In this document: one piece after another, positions 50,831 to 58,585 of the stretch
Position numbering within the stretch: the first letter of the stretch is position 1
How the letters are laid out: each line of letters opens with the position of its first letter
Source of the DNA: DATCKG01 sp036562385
Lineage (GTDB): Bacteria; Bacillota; Sulfobacillia; Symbiobacteriales; Symbiobacteriaceae
Reading direction: 5' to 3'
Length of the DNA stretch: 64,000 nucleotides
NCBI GenBank assembly: GCA_036562385.1
Contig: DATCKG010000014.1
Span: forward strand, 8,701 to 72,700
Position numbers and translations under genes: made by a program
The notes under the pieces: generated by a model
The model's database searches: none
What the model was told of the DNA's origin: nothing
The model's input: only the letters and a program-made list of their open reading frames with translations

Positions 50831-52507
50831 ATGGAAAAGAAGAAGCGGTTGCCCCCGAATTTCATTCAGGACATCATCGATGCGGACCGCAAGGCCGGCC
50901 GGTACGGAGGGCGAGTCCATACGCGCTTCCCTCCGGAGCCGAACGGGTACCTTCATATTGGTCATGCCAAATCGATCTGCCTGAACTTCGGCATCGCCGA
51001 GGACAACGACGGACTGTGCAACCTGCGTTTTGACGATACCAACCCCAGCACGGAAGATGAAGAGTACGTCGAGGCGATCAAGGAGGATATCCGGTGGCTG
51101 GGGTTTGACTGGGACGACCGGTGCTATTTCGCTTCCGACTACTTTGATCAGCTATACGAATACGCGGTCCAGCTCATCAAGATGGGCAAGGCCTATGTCT
51201 GCGACCTGAGCCCGGAGGAGATTCGGCAGACGCGGGGCACGCTGACGGAGCCCGGCATCGAAAGCCCCTACCGCAACCGCTCGGTGGAAGAGAATCTGGA
51301 CCTGTTCCGCCGCATGAAGGAAGGGGAGTTTCCGCCGGGGTCCCGTACCCTCAGGGCCAAGATCGACATGGCTTCTCCCAACCTGAACATGCGGGATCCG
51401 GTCCTGTACCGGATTGTGGACGCCGAACATCACCGGACGGGCCGGAAGTGGTGCATCTACCCGATGTACGACTTTGCCCATCCGTTGTCGGACGCGATTG
51501 AGGGGATCACCCACTCGATTTGCACCCTGGAATTCGAGGATCACCGGCCCCTGTACAACTGGCTGCTGGAGCAGCTGAATATTCCTGATCCGCCCAAGCA
51601 GATCGAGTTTGCCCGGCTGAATCTGACCTACACGCTGACCAGCAAGCGGTGGCTGCGCCGGTTGGTGGAAGAGGGCATCGTCAGCGGCTGGGATGATCCC
51701 CGGATGCCCACCATTCGCGGCATGCGGCGGCGGGGCTACACGCCGGAGGGGATCCGCAACTTCTGCTATGACCTCGGCGTAGCCAAGAGCAATAGTGTCG
51801 TCAGCTTCGCGCAGCTGGAGCACTACATCCGGGAGGACCTGAACAAGCGGGCGCCCCGGATCATGGCCGTCCTCCGGCCCCTGAAGGTGGTGCTGACCAA
51901 CTATCCGGAGGATTTGGTGGAAGAGTTCGAGGTGGAAAACAACCCCGAGGATCCGGCGGCCGGAACCCGGAAGGTACCCTTCTGCCGGGAGATTTACATC
52001 GAACAGGAAGACTTCATGGAGAATCCGCCCAGCAAGTACTACCGGCTGGCGCCGGGACGGGAGATCCGCCTGAAGGGCGCCTACTTCATCCGCTGCGAGG
52101 AAGTGATCAAGGACCCTGCCACCGGTCAGGTGGTGGAGCTCCGCTGCACCTATGATCCGCAGACCCGGGGCGGGGAAGCGCCCGACGGCCGCAAGGTGAA
52201 GAGCACCATCCACTGGGTGTCGGCCCGGCACGCGGTGGATGCCACGGTGCGGCTGTACGAAAATCTCTTCCTGACCGAGGATCCGATGGAGGGCGGCGAC
52301 CCGCTGGCGAACCTGAACCCCAACTCGCTGCAGGTGCTGACCGGCTGCAAGATCGAGCCCAGCGCCGCCGGGGCCGCTCCCGGCACTCGGTATCAGTTCC
52401 TGCGCCACGGCTACTTCTGCGTGGACCCGGACACCACCCCGGGCAATCTGGTCTTCAACCGGACGGTGACGCTGAAGGATACCTGGGCCAAAGTGCGGGA
52501 TCGCTGA
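50831..52507 (+). CDS. glnS: glutaminyl-tRNA synthetase
   Basis: A 558-residue class I synthetase. The HIGH region is PPEPNGYLHIGHAKSICLNFGIAE (about 34-57), the KMSKS equivalent is TLTSKRWLRRLVEEG, and GWDDPRMPTIRGMRRRGYTPEGIRNFC is the Gln-specific catalytic insert. A C-terminal beta-barrel anticodon-binding domain follows (AVLRPLKVVLTNYPED ... FNRTVTLKDTW). Most Firmicutes lack GlnRS and make Gln-tRNA via GatCAB, so horizontal origin is likely. No T-box is visible upstream. ATG 50831 is preceded by AGAGGTGGTCCCTG. Confidence 0.95.
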   Translation: MEKKKRLPPNFIQDIIDADRKAGRYGGRVHTRFPPEPNGYLHIGHAKSICLNFGIAEDNDGLCNLRFDDTNPSTEDEEYVEAIKEDIRWLGFDWDDRCYFASDYFDQLYEYAVQLIKMGKAYVCDLSPEEIRQTRGTLTEPGIESPYRNRSVEENLDLFRRMKEGEFPPGSRTLRAKIDMASPNLNMRDPVLYRIVDAEHHRTGRKWCIYPMYDFAHPLSDAIEGITHSICTLEFEDHRPLYNWLLEQLNIPDPPKQIEFARLNLTYTLTSKRWLRRLVEEGIVSGWDDPRMPTIRGMRRRGYTPEGIRNFCYDLGVAKSNSVVSFAQLEHYIREDLNKRAPRIMAVLRPLKVVLTNYPEDLVEEFEVENNPEDPAAGTRKVPFCREIYIEQEDFMENPPSKYYRLAPGREIRLKGAYFIRCEEVIKDPATGQVVELRCTYDPQTRGGEAPDGRKVKSTIHWVSARHAVDATVRLYENLFLTEDPMEGGDPLANLNPNSLQVLTGCKIEPSAAGAAPGTRYQFLRHGYFCVDPDTTPGNLVFNRTVTLKDTWAKVRDR

Positions 52508-52522
52508 GAAGGAGGCGGCGCG

Positions 52523-52975
52523 ATGGCTTCCTGGCTGACCTGGCTGCTGGTGATTCTCGGCGGGATCGCGGCGGCGCTTCAGGCACCGGTGAACGCGACC
52601 CTGGCAGCCCACATCCGACCCATTCCGGCAGCCCTGATCTCGTTTTTGGGCGGATGCATGACGCTGCTGGTGCTGACGCTGGTTTCCATGCGCGGCCAGG
52701 GAATCACCGCGCTGGTCAGTGGCCTGGCCGCAGCACCCCGCTGGAGCTACCTGGGGGGCCTGGCGGGGGCCCTGGTGGTGACGGCGGTGATTGTGGGCAC
52801 CGCCAAGTTGGGGGTGAACGCCACCCTCAGCCTGCTGGTGGCGGTGCAGCTGATCGTGGCACTGTTGATCGATACCTTCGGCTTCGGGATTACCCGCCCC
52901 TTACCGGTTCACTGGCCCCAGGTGGTGGGCCTGCTGCTGATCATCGGTGGGGTGAGGCTGGTCCTCTGGCGGTAG
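52523..52975 (+). CDS. DMT family transporter, YdcZ/DUF606 type
   Basis: A 150-residue membrane protein with five hydrophobic segments, starting LTWLLVILGGIAAALQAPVNATLAAHIRPIPAALISFLGGCMTLLVLTLVSM and ending HWPQVVGLLLIIGGVRLVLWR. The size and the APVNA...LISF pattern fit the half-length DUF606 transporters of the drug/metabolite superfamily, which may work as dimers. It starts 15 bases after glnS with GAAGGAGGCGGCGCG upstream, so it is probably co-transcribed. Substrate unknown. Confidence 0.85.
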   Translation: MASWLTWLLVILGGIAAALQAPVNATLAAHIRPIPAALISFLGGCMTLLVLTLVSMRGQGITALVSGLAAAPRWSYLGGLAGALVVTAVIVGTAKLGVNATLSLLVAVQLIVALLIDTFGFGITRPLPVHWPQVVGLLLIIGGVRLVLWR

Positions 52976-52978
52976 CGG

Positions 52979-53012
52979 AAGAAGCCTGGCTCCAGGCGGA
53001 GCCAGGCTTCTT
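52979..53012 (+). terminator. long hairpin after the YdcZ-type gene
   Basis: Perfect 15-bp stem AAGAAGCCTGGCTCC (52979-52993) / GGAGCCAGGCTTCTT (52998-53012) with a four-base loop; the T-rich end of the stem may serve as the U-run. Confidence 0.75.
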
Positions 53013-53056
53013 GGCAAAAGGGCAATGTTGACGGTTCTCTGGACAAGGAGGGGGGC

Positions 53057-54085
53057 TTGCCTATGGGGTCCGGACGTCTCCTGAGACTCCTGCTGGCTGT
53101 GGTACTCATCGTGGCGGGAGCTGCCGGTTGGCAGGTGTTCCGATCCGGCAGCCTGCTGCCGCCGGCGGTGGCACCTTCGTCCGTCCGGGACGTGTACCAG
53201 GTCCCCACGGAAGACGGGCTGCTCCTCTCCCTGTTTCTCTTAAGTGACCTGCACATTTCCGCGGATAACCCGGAGCCGGCCAAGAAGCTGGAGATGGCGC
53301 TGCAGGATCTGATCCGCTTCGACCCGCCGGTGGACGCCATCATCCTGGGGGGCGACCTGACCGAAAACGGCAGGGAGCAGGACTATGAAGCCCTCAGACG
53401 GATTCTGTCCCGGTACCGCCTGCCGCCCATCTACGGCCTGATGGGCAACCACGACTACTACGACATCTGGTACGGCCCGGACGGACGCCTGGAGCGGGAC
53501 ACGGTGCCCAACGGGAAGACCGATGCCCAGGCCCGGGAGCGGTTCGTCCGCTTCATGAACTACGACGGCCGGCCGTACCACGACGTGTGGATCAACGGGG
53601 TCCACCTGATCATGCTTTCCCAGGAAGCATACCTCCAGGAGCGGCCCGAGGTGGGCGAGGGCGCCTGGTACTCCGATGAGCAACTCAACTGGCTCCGACA
53701 GATCATGGCCGCCCATACGGGCGGGGAGCCCGCGCTGATCTTCATCCACCAGCCGCTGCCCCCGGAAGGGCAAGATGGTGGCTCGCACCGGCTCATCCGG
53801 GCCAACGAGTTCCGGGAGATCTTGCGTCCTTATCGGAACGTCTTCGTCTTTTCCGGCCACACGCACCGTCCTCTGGAGAGTCCGGACCGGTATGTGCGGC
53901 AGGGCAACCTCCACTGGTTCAGCAACGCCTCTGTGGGGAGGACGCGCAAGCAGGGTCCTTCCGTGCCCGATCCGGTGCAGGGGCTCTACATCCAGGTGTA
54001 CAAGGATCGCGTGGTGGTCCGGGGCCGGGAATTCTCCACCAACACGTGGATCCCCGCGGCGCACTGGACCGTGGCGCTGGAGTAG
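53057..54085 (+). CDS. metallophosphoesterase with N-terminal membrane anchor
   Basis: About 342 residues: signal-anchor (LLRLLLAVVLIVAGAAGWQVF) then a calcineurin-like domain with LLSDLHIS, GGDLTENG, GNHDYYD, FIHQPL and FSGHTHRPLE, the complete metal-binding set. It is distinct from the four-helix phosphoesterase 4.5 kb upstream and resembles secreted class III/Icc-like phosphodiesterases. TTG 53057 or ATG 53063 can be the start after AAGGAGGGGGG. Substrate unknown. Confidence 0.87.
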   Translation: MPMGSGRLLRLLLAVVLIVAGAAGWQVFRSGSLLPPAVAPSSVRDVYQVPTEDGLLLSLFLLSDLHISADNPEPAKKLEMALQDLIRFDPPVDAIILGGDLTENGREQDYEALRRILSRYRLPPIYGLMGNHDYYDIWYGPDGRLERDTVPNGKTDAQARERFVRFMNYDGRPYHDVWINGVHLIMLSQEAYLQERPEVGEGAWYSDEQLNWLRQIMAAHTGGEPALIFIHQPLPPEGQDGGSHRLIRANEFREILRPYRNVFVFSGHTHRPLESPDRYVRQGNLHWFSNASVGRTRKQGPSVPDPVQGLYIQVYKDRVVVRGREFSTNTWIPAAHWTVALE

Positions 54086-54109
54086 GCTCGGTATGATGAT
54101 CCCATCTGT

Positions 54110-54150
54110 GGGGATGCTATCCAGGGAACAATTACCTGGAGGGCATCCCC
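54110..54150 (+). promoter_or_regulatory. hairpin enclosing the norB ribosome binding site
   Basis: GGGGATGC (54110-54117) pairs with GCATCCCC (54143-54150) and CCAGG (54121-54125) with CCTGG (54135-54139), separated by a small internal loop. The norB ribosome binding site TGGAGGG (54137-54143) lies within the 3' arm and the ATG follows immediately at 54151, so the folded RNA would hide it. Confidence 0.6.
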
Positions 54151-56433
54151 ATGAAGCGTTATCGCAGGCTTTGGACAGGGCTTTTCATCGTCATCGTCGC
54201 TTCGTTTTCCGTTCTGGGATACTACGGCTGGGATACCTACTGGGAGGCTCCTCCCATTCCGGCCCGGGTCGTCACCACGGACGGCACCGTCCTGTTTACA
54301 GATCAGATGATCAGGGACGGGCAGAACGTCTGGCAGTCCATGGGCGGGCAGCAGGTGGGCAGCGTCTGGGGCCACGGCGCCTACACAGCGCCTGACTGGT
54401 CGGCCGACTGGTTGCACCGGGAGGCCACCTGGCTGCTGGACCGCTGGGCGGAGGACGAGCACGGCCGGCCCTTCGACCAGCTGGACGGGGAGACGCAAGC
54501 GGCTCTGAGGGCCCGGTTGAGGCAGGAACTCCGCACCAACACGTACGACCCGGAGACCGGCGACCTGGTCGTCTCGCCGCTGCGGGCGGAGGCGATTCGG
54601 GCGGTCAGTCGCCACTACGACAGTCTGTTCGGCGCGGACCCTGCCCTGCAGGATCTGCGAGAGGCCTACGCAATTCCCGCCAACACCGTGCCGGATCCCC
54701 AGCGGCGGCAGCTTTTGAACGCATTCTTCTTCTGGGCCGCCTGGTCCACGGTGACCCACCGCCCCGGGACCACGGTTACCTACACCAACAACTGGCCTCC
54801 TGAGCCGCTGGTGGGGAACCACCCCACCGGTCCCATGGTGGTCTGGTCGGTGATCAGCTTTGTGCTGCTGCTGGCCGGCGTGGGCGCCCTGGTCTGGTAC
54901 TATGCGGCGGAACGGCACCGGGAGGCGGGGGAACTGCACACGGCGCCGGAGAACGATCCGCTCCTGAACGCGCTGCAACCAACCCCTTCCATGCGGGCGA
55001 CCATCAAGTACTTCTGGGTGGTGGCCCTTCTGATCGTCCTGCAGATCGGCATGGGCGTCATCACTGCCCACTACGGGGTGGAAGGGAGCGGCTTTTACGG
55101 CATTCCACTGGCCCGCTGGCTGCCATACTCGCTGGCCCGGACCTATCACACTCAGTTGGGAATCCTCTGGATTGCCACTGCCTGGCTGGCCACCGGCCTC
55201 TTTATGGCGCCGGCGGTCTCCGGCTATGAGCCGCCGCTGCAGCGACTGGGCATCAACTTGCTCTTCGTCTGCCTCCTGGTGATTGTCCTGGGTTCCATGA
55301 TCGGGCAGTGGCTCGGGGTGCACCAGCGGCTGGGGCTGGTTACAAACTTCTGGTTTGGCCACCAGGGCCTGGAGTACGTGGACATAGGCCGCTTCTGGCA
55401 GGCGTTCCTGTTCATCGGCCTGTTCCTCTGGCTCTTCCTGATGGCGCGGGCCCTGTGGCCGGCCTTCCGGAAACCGGGGGAAAACCGGCACCTGCTTGCG
55501 CTCTTTCTCCTGGCCTCCATGGCCATCGCGCTCTTCTACGGCGCCGGCCTGATGTACGGGCGCCAGTCCCACTACGCCATGATCGAGTACTGGCGGTGGT
55601 GGGTGGTCCACCTCTGGGTGGAAGGCTTCTTTGAAGTCTTTGCCACGGTGGTGATCGCGTTCCTCTTCACCCGGATGGGGCTGCTGCGGACCGGCACCGC
55701 GGTTGCCACGGTGCTTTTCTCCAGCATCATCTTCCTGTCCGGCGGTATCATCGGCACCTTCCACCACCTCTACTTTACCGGCACAACCCTGCCGGTGATG
55801 GCCCTGGGCGCCGTCTTCAGCGCCCTGGAGGTGGTTCCGCTGGTCCTGGTAGGGTTCGAGGCCTACGAGAACCTGAGGCTCGCCCGGGCGCGGCCCTGGG
55901 TGGAGGCGTACAAGTGGCCCATCTACTTCTTCGTGGGCGTGGCTTTCTGGAATCTGGTAGGGGCTGGGCTCTTCGGCTTCTTCATCAACCCCCCCATCGC
56001 CCTCTACTACATGCAGGGGCTCAATACGACTCCCGTCCACGGCCACACGGCGCTGTTCGGGGTGTACGGCCTGCTGGGGATGGGGCTGATGCTCTTCTGC
56101 CTCCGGGCGGTCAGTCTGGGCAAGCAGTGGAACCAGCGCATCCTGAGTTTCGCCTTCTAGAGCATCAACGTGGGCCTGGCCCTGCAGGTACTGCTCAGCC
56201 TGCTGCCCATCGGCTTCCTGCAGACCTGGGCCAGCGTGGAACACGGCATGTGGTACGCCCGGTCGGCCGAGTTCCTGCAGACGGGCACCATGAACCTGCT
56301 TCGCTGGCTCCGGGTGCCGGGAGACACCATCTTCGCCCTGGGAGCCATCGCACTGGGCTGGTTTGTCCTGACGCTCCGGCAGGATGACCGGCCGTTGCCG
56401 GCCACATCGAAAGGGAAGGGGGCGGCCACGTAA
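54151..56433 (+). pseudogene. norB: quinol-dependent nitric oxide reductase (qNOR) interrupted by an in-frame TAG
   Basis: The full frame spans 760 codons, the normal qNOR length: a fused N-terminal NorC-like part (WGHGAYTAPDWSADWLHREA) and 12 membrane helices with heme/iron histidines in ARTYHTQLGILW, HYAMIEYWRWWVVHLWVEGFFEVFATV and FHHLYFTGT. Codon 670 (56158-56160) is TAG; the same frame continues at once with SINVGLALQVLLSLLPIGFLQTWASVEHGMWYARSAEFLQ, typical qNOR C-terminal sequence. Homologues usually have Trp here (FWS), so a single TGG-to-TAG change explains it. It could be a pseudogene, a sequencing error or readthrough; the truncated product would lose the last helices. The gene reduces NO to N2O using quinol. 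Confidence 0.85.
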
Positions 56434-56445
56434 GCCGCCCCTTTT
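56419..56445 (+). terminator. intrinsic terminator between norB and purU
   Basis: GGGGCGGC (56419-56426) / GCCGCCCC (56434-56441) then TTTT (56442-56445). The norB stop is in the loop; the hairpin may also serve convergent purU. Confidence 0.85.
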
Positions 56446-57313
56446 ACCGAAAGACAACGGTCTTGTTCTCGTGGACCAGGATGCGGTCCTCCAGGTGCCA
56501 GCGGACCGCCCGGGCCAGCACGATGCGCTCGATGTACCGGCCCGTGCGCTTGAGGTCTTCTACGCTGTAGCGGTGGTCCACCCGCTGGACATCCTGCTCG
56601 ATGATGGGTCCGGCGTCCAGTTCCTCCGTGACGTAGTGCGCGGTGGCGCCGATCAGCTTTACTCCCCGCTGATACGCCTGCAGGTACGGCTTGGCCCCCA
56701 CAAAGGCGGGGAGGAAGCTGTGGTGGATGTTGATGATCCGGTTCGGATAATGTTGGATGAAGTTGGGGGTCAGGATCTGCATGTAGCGGGCCAGTACCAC
56801 CAGGTCCACCTGGCCCTCCAGCAGCTTCAGTTGGGCGGCTTCGGCCTCCTCCTTGCGTTCCTTGGTGACGGGGATGTGGTAGAAGGGGATGCCGTAGGAC
56901 TCCACGGTATCCCGGAGGATCTCGTGGTTGCTGACCACCATGGCGATCTCCCCCGGCAGTTCACCGGCCCGGTGCTGCCAAAGCAGTTCCAGCAGGCAGT
57001 GATCCTCCCGGGAGACGAAGATGGCCATGCGTTTGATCTGCTCGGCACAGGCGATCCGCCAGTTCATGGAGAACCGGCGGGCGACATCGGCAAAGCGCTC
57101 CTGCAGTTCGGGCAATCGCTCCACCAGGTGAGGCAGGTGGAATTCCACCCGCATGAAAAAGGCGCCCCCTTCGGGGTCGGTGGTGTGCTGGTCGGAGTGG
57201 ATGATGTTGGCGCCCTGTCGATACAGAAAGTCCGAAACAGCAGCGACGATGCCCGGCTGGTCCGGGCAGGAGATCAGCATTCGGCCGCGATTGTGCAGTT
57301 TTTCGTGGTTCAT
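56444..57313 (-). CDS. purU: formyltetrahydrofolate deformylase
   Basis: A 289-residue enzyme hydrolysing 10-formyl-THF to THF and formate. It has an N-terminal ACT domain (RMLISCPDQPGIVAAVSDFLYRQGANIIHSDQHT) and a C-terminal formyltransferase fold with the catalytic region NIHHSFLPAFVGAKPYLQAYQRGVKLIGATAHYVTEELDAGPIIEQ. ATG 57313 follows AGAGGAGAGACCG; the frame remains open upstream into the riboswitch platform. It lies immediately downstream of a tandem glycine riboswitch, tying its expression to glycine and the one-carbon pool. Confidence 0.95.
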   Translation of the reverse strand: MNHEKLHNRGRMLISCPDQPGIVAAVSDFLYRQGANIIHSDQHTTDPEGGAFFMRVEFHLPHLVERLPELQERFADVARRFSMNWRIACAEQIKRMAIFVSREDHCLLELLWQHRAGELPGEIAMVVSNHEILRDTVESYGIPFYHIPVTKERKEEAEAAQLKLLEGQVDLVVLARYMQILTPNFIQHYPNRIINIHHSFLPAFVGAKPYLQAYQRGVKLIGATAHYVTEELDAGPIIEQDVQRVDHRYSVEDLKRTGRYIERIVLARAVRWHLEDRILVHENKTVVFR

Positions 57314-57344
57314 CGGTCTCTCCTCTTTCCCTCCCCTGCACGCA

Positions 57345-57612
57345 GAAGGCCAGCCCGGACAGGCCGGGCTGGCCGGAAGCACACAGGTGGGAGCGTACGC
57401 GCCTTCGGCGTACGCTCCCCTTTCCTCTGTCCTTTTGCCTGAGAGTTACGGCTCTTGGCCTTGCTCCTTCGGCGCCCGCCCGGCGGGTCTCTCCAGAGGT
57501 GCGTCAGACCGCGGTACTTCGCCGGAGCATCCGGCGAACCTGAGAGTGTCGGACAGCAGTTGGGGTCCTGCGTCCTTGCCCCTTCGGTGGTGGCAGTGCC
57601 ACGCTCTCCCTG
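57345..57612 (-). promoter_or_regulatory. tandem glycine riboswitch controlling purU
   Basis: Read on minus, aptamer 1 (57610-57539) goes from GGGAGAGCG through CCGAAGGGGCAA to CTCTCAGG, and aptamer 2 (57494-57438) from GGAGAGACC through GCCGAAGGAGCAA to CTCTCAGG, the two diagnostic glycine aptamer cores. Downstream are hairpins GGGAGCGTACGC/GCGTACGCTCCC (57389-57419) and GGCCAGCCCGG/CCGGGCTGGCC (57348-57374), the likely expression platform, the second ending in TTCTG. Glycine binding normally turns such genes on. Confidence 0.93.
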
Positions 57613-57649
57613 CGGCCGTCATCCGCGTGCAGGATTCAGTTTGGAACGT

Positions 57650-57678
57650 AGATTACATCCCGATGATCCACGCGTCAA
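57650..57678 (-). promoter_or_regulatory. purU/riboswitch promoter
   Basis: On minus, TTGACG (57673-57678) and TAATCT (57650-57655), 17-base spacing, about 40 bases upstream of the first glycine aptamer. Confidence 0.6.
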
Positions 57679-57720
57679 GTATGCAGTGCGAAACAGGGAG
57701 CCTGATGGTGAGCGGACGGG

Positions 57721-58299
57721 TCAGGTCCACTGGGTTTGATACCACAGGGATTGGGCGCTGGTGGAGATGGCGATGGCGCCGGCGGACAGGGCTGCTTTCA
57801 CCTGCTCCACGGTCTGGATCAGGCCGCCGGCGATGACGGGACAGCTGACCTGTTGGGCCAGCATCGTGATGCCGTCGGGAGCGATGCCCGGCAGGGCCTC
57901 CAAAAAGTCCGGCGACACTTTCCGGCACTGCTCCACTCCGATTTGCAGCGACTGGGAATCCAGCAGGAACGTCCGCTGAATGGTGGTCAGTCCCAGGGAT
58001 CGGGCGTGGGAGGCCAGCGGGCTTCGGGTGGTGATGATGCCCGTGGGCTGGGCGGTCCTGGCCAGCCAGTCCAGTGCATGCGTGTCCTTGCCGAGGCCGG
58101 TTATCAGATCGAAATGGACGAAGACCTCCTTACCGTTCTCCTTTGCGGATCGGACCAGGTCCACCACGTTGCTGATGTCGCCGGTCAGCAGAAAGAGGAC
58201 GGGCTGGGGGCACTCCAGCGCCCGGGGCAGGTCCTTGGGATCACGGACGGCTACGATGATGGGGGAGCGATAAATGGCGGAGTTCTTCTGCGGTTGCAA
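57721..58299 (-). CDS. glpP: glycerol-3-phosphate-responsive antiterminator GlpP
   Basis: A 192-residue protein with the GlpP pattern: SPIIVAVRDPKDLPRALECPQPVLFLLTGDISNVVDLVRSAKENGKEVFVHFDLITGLGKDTHALDWLA, GIITTRSPLASHARSLGLTTIQRTFLLDSQSL, and C-terminal PVIAGGLIQTVEQVKAALSAGAIAISTS. Bacillus GlpP binds glp leader RNA when glycerol-3-phosphate is present. TTG 58299 has GGAGGAATCCCT upstream. No glpF, glpK or glpD lies nearby in the window, so its targets must be elsewhere. Confidence 0.92.
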   Translation of the reverse strand: MQPQKNSAIYRSPIIVAVRDPKDLPRALECPQPVLFLLTGDISNVVDLVRSAKENGKEVFVHFDLITGLGKDTHALDWLARTAQPTGIITTRSPLASHARSLGLTTIQRTFLLDSQSLQIGVEQCRKVSPDFLEALPGIAPDGITMLAQQVSCPVIAGGLIQTVEQVKAALSAGAIAISTSAQSLWYQTQWT

Positions 58300-58486
58300 A
58301 GGGATTCCTCCTTCTTCTGGCTCGGCGGGAGGGATGGGATGAACCCGCAGCCCTGGTCACAAGTTCGGCATGTGCGAAATGAGTTCACGCCGGGCGGTAT
58401 TAGATCTTTACTCCTAATCGGCGGGAGTTTCCTCTAAGAGCTAACGGTACCCCGGGGCTTTCTGGCCGAAAGGGCTTGCTGGCCTT

Positions 58487-58514
58487 TACACAACGAGGTA
58501 TTCTGTTATACTTC
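58487..58514 (+). promoter_or_regulatory. possible promoter for the decarboxylase gene
   Basis: TTTACA (58487-58492) and TATACT (58509-58514) with 16-base spacing, about 70 bases before the gene. Confidence 0.45.
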
Positions 58515-58585
58515 CATATCGTACATGGTAGACGCGTTCTGCCTGGGAATCGAGTCGTAGCAATGACGATGTGAGGTGAGGCCCC

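Noticed and set aside
56158..56160. Pyrrolysine or selenocysteine at the norB internal stop
   Set aside because: Selenocysteine uses TGA, not TAG. Pyrrolysine is not expected in qNOR, the usual residue is Trp, and TAG ends several other genes here.
56170..56433. Separate small gene for the norB C-terminus starting at GTG 56170
   Set aside because: No ribosome binding site precedes it, and the peptide is in frame and homologous to the qNOR C-terminus.
53986..56457. 823-codon antisense frame over norB
   Set aside because: Gln/His/Glu-rich shadow; the plus frame shows clear qNOR signatures on both sides of the amber codon.
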